Under the pieces are notes generated by a model. The model saw nothing but the letters and a program-made list of their open reading frames with translations. It was not told where the DNA came from and searched no databases. Shown here one piece after another: positions 7,054-14,283 of a stretch of DNA of 64,000 bases. Origin of the DNA: Avoscillospira_A sp052117125 (GTDB lineage: Bacteria > Bacillota > Clostridia > Oscillospirales > Oscillospiraceae); contig NZ_JBQKJT010000010.1 in the NCBI RefSeq assembly GCF_052117125.1, positions 1-64,000 on the forward strand. Direction: 5' to 3'. Made by a program: the position numbers and the translations under genes. How positions within the stretch are numbered: the stretch's first letter is position 1; each line of letters begins with the position of its first letter.

Positions 7054-8526
7054 ATGACCATGGGTACCTTGTTCTGGATTTTGACGGTAATCGTCTGCGG
7101 CGTGTTTCTCGTGATCTCCTGGAAAGTGCAGGGGCAGGCCAATGAAAGTTTCTCCCACTATGCCATCGGCGGCAGCAGTTTTCCCATGTACCTGATCTTT
7201 TTCACCCAGTTTGCCACCATCATGGGCGCAGGCAATTTCATCGGCCATGCCGGCAGCGGCTACGAAAACGGCATCGGTTGGCTGGCGTTTATCCTGGGGG
7301 AACAGGGTTCCAAAATCGTCTTTGCCCTGGTTTTTGCCGGTCTGGCGGGCCGCTTCACCTATAACACCATGCCGGAAATGATCGATGATCTCATTGTCCG
7401 CGATAAGCTGACACGGATTCTCTGCGGCATTCTCAGCGCCTGTATCATGGTGGCCTGGGTCGGCGGTCAGGGCAAAGCCTTCGGCGAGATTTTCCAGGTG
7501 TTCACCGGTGCGGACCCGCTGCCCATTATCCTGCTGTTCTCCGCGATTTTCATCGTTTACACCTTTATGGGCGGCGTCTACAGCGTCGTTTGGACCGATT
7601 TGTTCCAGGGCATTTTGTGCGTGATCTTCGGCATTATTTTCTATCTCTTTGCGTTCAGCAAGGTGGATTTCAGTCTGGTGGAGCTGGGCAACCGTCTGGA
7701 AGCCGTGGGCAAGGGCGAGATGTGGACCTTTGCCAACCTGGATTTCCTGGGCACCCTGAACACGTTCCTGACGGGTCTCGTGGGCGTTCTGGTGGCGCAG
7801 ACCTATTGGCAGCGCTGCTACGCCTGTAAAACCTCCAAAACCGCCCGCAACGGCCTGCTCTACAGCGGTATAATCTGCGTCATTATGACCATGCTGACGG
7901 CTTTGGTGGGCCTGATTATCCTCACCATAAATCAGGACCTCGACGCCGGTTCGGCCATGCCCTGGTTTATGATGTACTGCACCCCCATGCTGGTGGGTGC
8001 GGGTATTTTCGTGCTGATTCTCTGTGCCGGTATGTCCTCGGCAGACTCCTGCCTCAACTCGGCGGCGGTGCTGGTGGTCAACGATCTGGTGCGGCCTTTC
8101 GGCAAACACAATGACCGACAGCTGGTAAAGCTGGCCAAGTGGGCTACCTTGTTGATCGGTGTGGCATCCTCTGTGGCGGCTATCTATGCCAGTTCCATCA
8201 TCTCCCTGTTCTCCCGGGCCTACTCTATGGCAGGCGCCGGTGTGGCGCCGCTGCTGTGCATTGGCTTCCTCTGGAAAGAGCACAAGGGCCAGCGGCCGGA
8301 AATGAGCCGCTGTAACAGCAAGGTCACCGCCTGGGGCGCCCGGGTGGGCATTGTGGTCGGTGCGGTGGTGTCGCAGCTGCCCATTCCCAACGCCGTCCTG
8401 GTGGGTCTGGTGGCCTCCTCCATTGCCATCGTTGTGGTATCCCTGCTGACCCGGAACGTTCCCGTGGAACGCTGCTTCCGCAGTGAGGGCGACGCCCACC
8501 CCATTCCCAAGGATACCGCCGGATGA
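7054..8526 (+). CDS. Sodium/solute symporter (SSS/SSF family)
   Basis: About 490 residues with roughly 13 predicted membrane segments. Family features include the early GAGNFIGHAGSGY segment, a MPEMIDDLI loop, the GGVYSVVWTDLFQG block around TM6 (the SSF signature region), and CAGMSSADSCLNSAAVLVVN near the sodium-site helix TM8. Several starts are possible. ATG at 7054 lies ten bases after GGAAAGGAG; ATG at 7045 is too close to that site and 7060 is further away. The gene is monocistronic and follows a c-di-AMP riboswitch. SSF members take up proline, pantothenate, sugars or betaine-like compounds, and the substrate cannot be read from the sequence. Control by c-di-AMP suggests a compatible solute. 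Confidence 0.9.
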   Translation: MTMGTLFWILTVIVCGVFLVISWKVQGQANESFSHYAIGGSSFPMYLIFFTQFATIMGAGNFIGHAGSGYENGIGWLAFILGEQGSKIVFALVFAGLAGRFTYNTMPEMIDDLIVRDKLTRILCGILSACIMVAWVGGQGKAFGEIFQVFTGADPLPIILLFSAIFIVYTFMGGVYSVVWTDLFQGILCVIFGIIFYLFAFSKVDFSLVELGNRLEAVGKGEMWTFANLDFLGTLNTFLTGLVGVLVAQTYWQRCYACKTSKTARNGLLYSGIICVIMTMLTALVGLIILTINQDLDAGSAMPWFMMYCTPMLVGAGIFVLILCAGMSSADSCLNSAAVLVVNDLVRPFGKHNDRQLVKLAKWATLLIGVASSVAAIYASSIISLFSRAYSMAGAGVAPLLCIGFLWKEHKGQRPEMSRCNSKVTAWGARVGIVVGAVVSQLPIPNAVLVGLVASSIAIVVVSLLTRNVPVERCFRSEGDAHPIPKDTAG

Positions 8527-8532
8527 TCAGAC

Positions 8533-8564
8533 AAAAACCCGTCGGATTGGCTCCGACGGGTTTT
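8533..8564. terminator. Bidirectional terminator
   Basis: Stem CCCGTCGGA (8538-8546) with TCCGACGGG (8552-8560), flanked by AAAAA on the left and TTTTA on the right. It separates the convergent symporter and RNase Y genes. Confidence 0.88.
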
Positions 8565-8571
8565 ACTGCAA

Positions 8572-10122
8572 TTATTTGGCGTAATCCACCGCTTTGGTCT
8601 CACGGATGACGTTGATCTTGATCTGTCCGGGATATTTCAGCTCGCTCTGAATCTTGGTGGCAATATCATGGGCCAGAAGAATCATGTTGTCCTCGCTGAC
8701 CTCCTCGGGCTTGACCATGATGCGGACTTCGCGGCCGGCCTGGATGGCGTAAGCCTTGTCGACGCCGGGATAGGAGCCGGTGAGTTCCTCCAGCTTTTCC
8801 AGACGGCGAATGTAATTTTCCACATTCTCACGGCGGGCACCGGGACGGGAAGCAGAGATGGCGTCGGCGGCCTGTACCAGGCAGGCGATGACCGACTGGG
8901 GCTCCACGTCGCCGTGGTGGGCTTCGATGGCGTTGATGACGATGGGGCTTTCCTTGTACTTTCGAGCCAGTTCCACGCCCAGCTGCACGTGGCTGCCCTC
9001 TACCTCATGGGTGACGGACTTGCCCAGATCGTGGAGCAGACCGGCCCGCTTGGCCAACGTCACATCGACGCCCAGCTCGCTGGCCATAAGACCGGCAATG
9101 TGGGCCACCTCGATGGAGTGGCGCAGGACGTTCTGGCTGTAGCTGGTGCGGTAGCGCTGACGGCCCAGGAGTTTCACCAGCTCCGGGTGCAGGTTGTGGA
9201 TGCCGGTCTCGTAGGTGGCGCGTTCGCCTTCCACCTTGATGGTGTGCTCCACCTCGCGGCGGGCCTTCTCCACCATGTCCTCAATGCGGGTGGGATGGAT
9301 GCGGCCATCGACGATGAGTTTTTCCAGCGCCATACGGGCCACTTCGCGGCGGATGGGGTCAAAGCTGGAAACAGTAATGGCTTCGGGGGTATCGTCGATG
9401 ATGAGATCGACGCCGGTAATGGTCTCCAGGGTGCGGATATTGCGGCCCTCGCGGCCGATGATGCGGCCCTTCATATCGTCATTGGGCAGGGGGACCACGG
9501 AAACGGTGGCTTCGGCCGTGTGATCGGCGGCACAGCGCTGAATGGCGGTGGCGATGATCTCACGGGCCCGCTGATCGGCCTCCTCCTTGAGCTGGGTCTC
9601 CACCTCGTTAATCTTCATGGCCGTCTCATGACGGATTTGGGATTCCACATTCTCCAGCAGATAGGTTTTGGCCTCCTCCTGGCTGAGACCGGATATCTTT
9701 TCCAGGACCTCCATCTGACTGCGCTTGAGCTGGTCCGTCTCCTCCTGGGCGGCGGCCACCTTTTGCAGTTTGTGGTTCAACTCCTCCTCCCGCTTTTCGT
9801 GGGCGTCCAGCTTGCGGTCGAGGGTTTCCTCCTTCTGTTGCAGGCGGCGCTCCTGCTTTTGCAGGTCGGCGCGGCGTTCCTTTACTTCTTTTTCGTATTC
9901 GGTACGAGATTTATGGATTTCTTCCTTGGCCTCCAGCAGCAGCTCTCGGTTCTTGTTCTCCGCCGCCTTGATGGCTTCATTGATCAGGCGTTTTGCCTCC
10001 TCTTCGGCGCTGCCGATCTCTTTTTCGGCAACCTTTTTCCGATAGGTTACGCCGACAAAAAAGAACACCACCGCACAGACAATGCCGACGATGACCGGAA
10101 GAATGATTTGTATCGGTTCCAT
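8572..10122 (-). CDS. rny: Ribonuclease Y
   Basis: A 516-residue protein, the usual RNase Y length. The order of domains is an N-terminal membrane anchor (residues ~4-25), a long charged coiled coil (~30-200), a KH RNA-binding domain (~205-270, with GRIIGREGRNIRTLE), and an HD phosphohydrolase domain with LLHDLGKS and a later AHHGD. ATG at 10122 is chosen because the anchor starts there; the AGGAGG is 15 bases upstream, which is a little far. RNase Y starts decay of many mRNAs at the inner membrane in Firmicutes. The gene is monocistronic here and converges on the symporter gene. Confidence 0.97.
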   Translation of the reverse strand: MEPIQIILPVIVGIVCAVVFFFVGVTYRKKVAEKEIGSAEEEAKRLINEAIKAAENKNRELLLEAKEEIHKSRTEYEKEVKERRADLQKQERRLQQKEETLDRKLDAHEKREEELNHKLQKVAAAQEETDQLKRSQMEVLEKISGLSQEEAKTYLLENVESQIRHETAMKINEVETQLKEEADQRAREIIATAIQRCAADHTAEATVSVVPLPNDDMKGRIIGREGRNIRTLETITGVDLIIDDTPEAITVSSFDPIRREVARMALEKLIVDGRIHPTRIEDMVEKARREVEHTIKVEGERATYETGIHNLHPELVKLLGRQRYRTSYSQNVLRHSIEVAHIAGLMASELGVDVTLAKRAGLLHDLGKSVTHEVEGSHVQLGVELARKYKESPIVINAIEAHHGDVEPQSVIACLVQAADAISASRPGARRENVENYIRRLEKLEELTGSYPGVDKAYAIQAGREVRIMVKPEEVSEDNMILLAHDIATKIQSELKYPGQIKINVIRETKAVDYAK

Positions 10123-10342
10123 AATTCTGCGAACACACCTCCTTGATCTAAGATCTGAAAAAATCGGGTATGCGCGGAAACAGCAGCGGCGGCGCAGGCC
10201 CCCCAAGCAGCTGCACCGGTCGCACTATAATCCAGAATCTATTGTACCGATGGATGGTCAATGTGTCAAGACAAGTTTCATCCGGTGTCGTTTGGTACGG
10301 GACCATCTCTGTGTAAACCTTACAAAAGCCCGTCTTTTGCTA

Positions 10343-10371
10343 TTGACCCATCGGACCGGGTATGGTATTAT
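10343..10371 (+). promoter_or_regulatory. Promoter of the tRNA-Leu locus
   Basis: TTGACC (10343-10348), 17-nt spacer, TATTAT (10366-10371). It is the only convincing promoter upstream of the tRNA-like array. It reads through the degenerate tRNA, the split tRNA and the left end of the element toward the intact tRNA. Confidence 0.75.
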
Positions 10372-10428
10372 TATATAGTATCTGCGGATACAACCAACCG
10401 GTAAAAACAGGTCCATTTTGTTTTTACC

Positions 10429-10497
10429 GTTGCGGATGCAGCGATTGGCTCCGCCTCGGGTCCCCTCCCCGTGTAAAAATAGAGGGTTTCTTCCTGA
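10429..10497 (+). repeat. Leader repeat, unit A (before degenerate tRNA)
   Basis: Collinear with 10744-10812. GTTGCGGA occurs at offset 0 in both, CCGCCTCGG at offset +22 in both, CCGTGTAAAAA at +40/+39, and AGAGG just before the tRNA, with 12-13 nt left to the tRNA start. A hairpin GGTAAAAACA/TGTTTTTACC lies just upstream (10400-10428). The function is unknown. Confidence 0.75.
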
Positions 10498-10583
10498 TAC
10501 GGGCATAGTGGAAGCGGTAGACCTATGAGATACAGGTGCTGTCGTCTCCCGGAAGAGTTCCCGGTCCAGTCCCGGCTCCCGTA
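10498..10583 (+). pseudogene. Degenerate tRNA-Leu(CAG)-like sequence
   Basis: The ends can pair as an acceptor stem (TACGGG with CCCGTA), and the D-arm region GTGGAAGCGGTAGAC matches the intact tRNA-Leu nearby. The anticodon loop would be TACAGGT (10531-10537), anticodon CAG. The 3' side of the anticodon stem is wrong: TGAGA is followed by GCTGT, and a matching TCTC comes seven bases later. The T loop deviates from TTCGANY. The bases after the loop (GGTGCTGTCGTCTC) resemble the left end of the mobile element, so this may be a scar. It is probably not a working tRNA. Confidence 0.55.
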
Positions 10584-10600
10584 TCCTGTCAAGTGAATGT

Positions 10601-10639
10601 GCGCCTGTGATGGAATTGGTAGACATGCGAGATTTAGGT
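10601..10639 (+). pseudogene. tRNA-Leu(UAG), 5' half, split by the element
   Basis: The sequence runs through the acceptor strand GCGCCTG (10601-10607), D-arm (TGGAATTGGTAGAC), anticodon-stem 5' strand CGAGA and loop TTTAGGT (10633-10639), then breaks. The missing part (loop, TCTCG, variable arm, T-arm, CAGGCGCACCA) is at 26450-26502. Joined at the shared loop, the two give an 85-nt tRNA-Leu with anticodon UAG. Confidence 0.9.
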
Positions 10640-10654
10640 GCTGTCACCTCAGTG
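10633..10654 (+). other. attL: left end of the integrated element
   Basis: Core TTTAGGT (10633-10639) also occurs at the right end. From 10637 the element end reads GGTGCTGTCACCTCAGTG, whose reverse complement matches 26432-26449 at 17 of 18 positions. Confidence 0.88.
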
Positions 10655-10743
10655 AATCTTTTTGAGTTAGCGCAGCTTCCTTCTTGGCTGACCAGATCAT
10701 CGGCGTGCTCAATCAGGTAAGAACAGGGTTACCTGTTTTTATA

Positions 10744-10812
10744 GTTGCGGACTAGGCTGTGTGCCCCGCCTCGGCTTCCTCGCCGTGTAAAAACAGAGGA
10801 CAAATCGAATAT
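10744..10812 (+). repeat. Leader repeat, unit B (before intact tRNA-Leu)
   Basis: The second copy of the leader described at 10429-10497, with the same spacing of conserved blocks and the same distance to the tRNA. A hairpin CAGGTAA/TTACCTG followed by TTTTTA lies just upstream (10714-10741) and looks terminator-like. This copy lies inside the mobile element. Confidence 0.75.
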
Positions 10813-10897
10813 GCGGGCGTGGTGGAACTGGTAGACTCGAAGGATTTAGGTTCCTTTGTCGAAAGGCGTGCGGGTTCGAGTCCCGCCGCCCGCACCA
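10813..10897 (+). tRNA. tRNA-Leu (anticodon UAG), element-borne
   Basis: 85 nt including an encoded CCA. Acceptor GCGGGCG pairs with CGCCCGC; D-arm GTGGAACTGGTAGAC; anticodon stem AAGGA/TCCTT around loop TTTAGGT; a class II variable arm; T-arm CGGG-TTCGAGT-CCCG. It has the same anticodon as the tRNA destroyed by the element, and lies 174 bp inside the left end, so it probably compensates for the loss. The stem sequences differ from the host gene, so it is not a copy of it. Confidence 0.95.
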
Positions 10898-11062
10898 GAC
10901 TAATGTAATCCGAATTTGTTTCCGATGGGAGATAAGTTCGGATTATATTTATTTCCTTCCATTAATCCGAGATTGCATAATCTAAAAGAGATTGTAATTT
11001 CACTTGACTTTTATTATGCAATATGTAAAAATAGAAGACATACAAGAAAGGATGTGTATATT

Positions 11063-11758
11063 ATGATTGGTTCCCAGAAGAATTTCAGCTTTAATTTGGC
11101 GCTGATTGACCATGCTATCGTCAGTGCGCTGCAAGAAGCGTTAGAATATATCATGCCTGAAATCATGAGTGACCACCATTTGTCAGAACGCAATGGCTAT
11201 GGTCAGTTCCGTTGGAATCCAATCATAGCTCAACTTCGTGACAAATGTCAGCACTTGGGATGGCTGGAATTGAATATCTGCCCACGAGGCGGCTGGAAAA
11301 CCCCCGTATTATTCCACCATGCCTCTGGTTATATTTTTACCCTAATGACCGAGGATACATTTAAGGGTATTCAGCAGCGCAAAGACAAAGGGAAACATTA
11401 CCTGTGTGGAGCTGCTTATTTTAACGAAGAACTGGAAGCTCAGTACGAACAGTTGGAGTTAGCGCTACCCGGTGTATCTGCTGACTTAGAAGAGTGTGTC
11501 TACCGTTCGCAAGAGCAGCTTGCACAGGCCGTTCATGCTGAGGTGGGTGAAATTAAAGGACATATCTTGGTGTTGTTCGATACTTATAGTGATCGGCTCT
11601 TAGGAGTCCGAGCAGTTCGTCTTACACATTCACTTGAAATCTCCAACGAGGAAGAAAACTGGTCTCATCTTATAGGTGTTCCTTACGCTGCTGCCTTGAC
11701 CGTTATTCCCCAGCAGAATGATACCGAAGAAGAGGAAACTCTTGTTGAACTTTTGTAA
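11063..11758 (+). CDS. Unknown protein paired with XRE/ImmA gene
   Basis: A 231-residue acidic protein that I do not recognise. ATG at 11063 has AGAAAGGA ten bases upstream; a TTGACT (11004-11009) with an A/T-rich -10 about 16 nt later is a candidate promoter. It has no signal peptide or membrane segment. Fragments such as RWNPIIAQLRDKC, HHASGYIFTLMTED and HILVLFDTYSDRLLGVRAVRL suggest a mixed alpha/beta soluble protein. It ends in a run of Glu. It is followed after only 17 nt by the XRE/ImmA protease gene, and both are clearly more A/T-rich than the host, indicating separate foreign origin. By analogy to other gene pairs with ImmA-type proteases it could be the regulated partner or toxin-like member, but this is inference. 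Confidence 0.75.
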   Translation: MIGSQKNFSFNLALIDHAIVSALQEALEYIMPEIMSDHHLSERNGYGQFRWNPIIAQLRDKCQHLGWLELNICPRGGWKTPVLFHHASGYIFTLMTEDTFKGIQQRKDKGKHYLCGAAYFNEELEAQYEQLELALPGVSADLEECVYRSQEQLAQAVHAEVGEIKGHILVLFDTYSDRLLGVRAVRLTHSLEISNEEENWSHLIGVPYAAALTVIPQQNDTEEEETLVELL

Positions 11759-11775
11759 TTAAAGGATTGGTTATT

Positions 11776-12942
11776 GTGCAGAAAGGAAATAGGGTTAATA
11801 GTGAGCGGATAAAAGAAGCACGCTTATTTAGAAAAATGACCATGGCGGATTTGTCTGAATCCATCGGAATAAATAAGCAAGCTATTTCCCAATTTGAGAA
11901 CAATAAAGCAACACCTGAACCTTTAACGCTTCGCAAAATATCAGAGGCATTGGATTTTCCGTATTCATTTTTCTTAGAATACGATAAGCAGTCAACCATA
12001 GGTAATACATATTTTCGAGCGTTGTACTCCAGCAAAAAGAAAGATTTGGTGGCGCAGAAAATTCGAGCCAAATATTTGGTGAAAATTCATTCTGTTCTAT
12101 CAACGAAAGTTAGATTTAAGCCACTTAATCTTCCTGTGTTTACTGACGAAGAACAACTTTCAATTGAAGAAATTGCACAACGAGTCAGAACTCATTGGGA
12201 TTTGGGGGATGCTCCAATTTCCAACATGGTCTCACTGTTGGAAAAGAACGGAATTATTGTGGGAGAATTTGCAACGGGTAGTAGAGACATTGATGCCTTT
12301 TATCAATATTATGAGGAAAATAATTGCCCGACATATTGCATTATACTAGGGGCAGATAAGAAGAGCTTTTTCCGAAGGCAGTTTAACTGTGCCCATGAAT
12401 TAGGACATATCATTCTACACGAACGATATCCAGACTTAAACGAAATCGATAGAGAAGAGTTTCGAGAGCGTGAAAATGAAGCAAATGCCTTTGCTGCTGC
12501 ACTGTTACTGCCTGCTGCTGCTTTTGGCGCTGATGTGTCTATATATCCTAACCGGCTCAGCCATTATATTGAATTAAAGCGGAAATGGCATGTATCTGCT
12601 ATGGCAATGATAATGCGTGCATATTCATTAGAATATATAACTTCTAATCAGTATTCATACCTAATGCGACAAATGAGTATGAACGGTTATCGCCAGAAAG
12701 AGCCATTAGACGATGCGATTGAGTACAAGCATCCTGTTGCGCTCAAGCAAGCAATTAACCTCCTTATGGCTAAGGGAAACATGACCAGCCAAGATATTAT
12801 GGCATTGTTTGCTGCAAATAAATTTTCTGTTTCACCCAATGTAGTAGAAGAACTATTGGATTTAGAAGTTGGAACACTAACCACGTATAAAGAACCTCCA
12901 AAAATAATTGAGTTTCCAGCAATTCAAAAAGGAGAAGAATAA
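11776..12942 (+). CDS. XRE-family regulator with ImmA/IrrE metalloprotease domain
   Basis: About 388 residues. GTG at 11776 has AAAGGA nine bases upstream; TTG at 11767 overlaps that site. Residues ~5-70 are an XRE helix-turn-helix (MTMADLSESIGINKQAISQF). Residues ~150-280 are an ImmA/IrrE zinc-peptidase domain with the HExxH motif CAHELGHIILHE (His207, Glu208, His211) and a downstream REREANAF-like third ligand region (ENEANAFAAALLLP). The C-terminal ~100 residues are helical. Proteins of this architecture cleave or antagonise repressors in mobile elements and occur in toxin-antitoxin-like pairs. The upstream gene is its likely partner. Low GC content compared with the flanks supports transfer as a unit. 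Confidence 0.9.
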   Translation: MQKGNRVNSERIKEARLFRKMTMADLSESIGINKQAISQFENNKATPEPLTLRKISEALDFPYSFFLEYDKQSTIGNTYFRALYSSKKKDLVAQKIRAKYLVKIHSVLSTKVRFKPLNLPVFTDEEQLSIEEIAQRVRTHWDLGDAPISNMVSLLEKNGIIVGEFATGSRDIDAFYQYYEENNCPTYCIILGADKKSFFRRQFNCAHELGHIILHERYPDLNEIDREEFRERENEANAFAAALLLPAAAFGADVSIYPNRLSHYIELKRKWHVSAMAMIMRAYSLEYITSNQYSYLMRQMSMNGYRQKEPLDDAIEYKHPVALKQAINLLMAKGNMTSQDIMALFAANKFSVSPNVVEELLDLEVGTLTTYKEPPKIIEFPAIQKGEE

Positions 12943-12987
12943 AAATTTATAGATAGCAAGGGCTTGGCTCCATCGTATAAGATTTCT

Positions 12988-14283
12988 CTACTGCCAGCTA
13001 ACAATACGAGAGATTTTTGTAGCTTCTATTTTTTCTATGATAAGCTCATCTATCTCCCTCTCTAGCTCCTGAATCCTTTTCTGCAACGATAAAATGTGGG
13101 CGTCGAGGACCGGTTTCCTCAACGCCCATATTTTTTGCTTCTGTTTCAATTCCTTTTGCTCCTCGGCCATCCTGATGCGCATGGTCTGGATAAACTCCTG
13201 TACCGCTGTATCCAGTACCTCCTCATGGATTCGGTGAGAACTGCAATAGCTTTTCCCATTCCGATGGTAGCCCCGACAGACATACTCCACACGCCGATTA
13301 CCGTTCCAGTACCGTATCATCGGCACAAAGGGACTGCCGCACTCTTTGCAGAGAATCAGTCCAGCGTAGCGGTGTTTAGCCTTGTTTCCATTGGCTGGGC
13401 GGGCCTGCTCTTTTAACCTCTGCTGAACCTGCGCCCAGATACTTTGCTCCACGATGACCGGGAAGAAATGCTCGTGGCGAATCCATTCCGACTGCTCTAC
13501 CCGTTTTGCCTTACCGCTGTTGGTTTCCGACCGGTGATTGATGAGAACGCCGGTATAGGCCTCCTCCGTCAGCACATTTTTTACACTGGCGTACGTCCAA
13601 ATATAGTGGCCATCTCTGGTTTTATGTGCGGCCCGCACCTCCCGCCCACACTGTTCAGCTCGTAGTTGCGCCGGCGTCTTTCGCCCCAGCTCGTTGAGCC
13701 TGCGGGCGATTTCTTTCTGCCCACAGCCTTGTAAGTACAGAGAATAGATGAGCTTCACCGTTTCCGCCGCCTCCGGGTTGACCACAATTTCATCGGTGTT
13801 TCGGTCCTTTCGGTATCCAAAGGGCGGTGTGATCACAATGCCCTCCCGCTGCTTCTGGCGGTACCCGGCCCGGATCTTTTTCCCGATATCTTTGGCGTAA
13901 TAATCATTCATCAGGCCACGGATGCCAATGACCAGGTCATCCTCTTCCTGGGCCGTGTCCAGCCCTTCCGTGACGGAGATCACACGAACGCCGCATTCCC
14001 GCAGGTAGTCGATGAACAGGGCCGTCTGCGTCCTGTGACGCCCCAGGCGGGAGAGGTCTTTCACAAGGACGGCATCCAACTTTCCCGCATCCACGGCCGC
14101 CGTGAGCACCTCCAGCCCACGGCGGCTGAACTCCATGCCGCTGATGTTATCATCCGAAGATTGCCCAATCACCAAATCCCCCCGTCCGGCCGCAAATTCC
14201 CGGCAGATCCGCATCTGATTTTGCAGAGAATCCCGATTGGGATCGTCATCGTTAGACAGCCTGGTATAAATCCACACCCGCAT
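12988..14283 (-). CDS. Large serine recombinase (integrase)
   Basis: A 431-residue protein starting behind GGAGGAAGAAAACC. Residues ~1-145 are the resolvase catalytic domain with the nucleophile Ser10 (YTRLSNDD) and the LVKDLSRLGRHR active-site arginine block. Residues ~155-260 are the recombinase DNA-binding domain (PPFGYRKD; IARRLNELGRKTPA). A zinc-ribbon follows (CKECG ... CRGYH ... CSSH), then a C-terminal coiled coil. All catalytic parts are present, so this is the best candidate for the enzyme that recognises the tRNA-Leu site. Its start overlaps the end of the upstream chimeric ORF by 32 bp, so translation may be coupled, as in tandem recombinase arrays of clostridial elements. Confidence 0.95.
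   Translation of the reverse strand: MRVWIYTRLSNDDDPNRDSLQNQMRICREFAAGRGDLVIGQSSDDNISGMEFSRRGLEVLTAAVDAGKLDAVLVKDLSRLGRHRTQTALFIDYLRECGVRVISVTEGLDTAQEEDDLVIGIRGLMNDYYAKDIGKKIRAGYRQKQREGIVITPPFGYRKDRNTDEIVVNPEAAETVKLIYSLYLQGCGQKEIARRLNELGRKTPAQLRAEQCGREVRAAHKTRDGHYIWTYASVKNVLTEEAYTGVLINHRSETNSGKAKRVEQSEWIRHEHFFPVIVEQSIWAQVQQRLKEQARPANGNKAKHRYAGLILCKECGSPFVPMIRYWNGNRRVEYVCRGYHRNGKSYCSSHRIHEEVLDTAVQEFIQTMRIRMAEEQKELKQKQKIWALRKPVLDAHILSLQKRIQELEREIDELIIEKIEATKISRIVSWQ

Noticed and set aside
10258..10647. Minus-strand open frames across the tRNA locus
   Set aside because: They cross the tRNA-like sequences and the element end and have no coding character.
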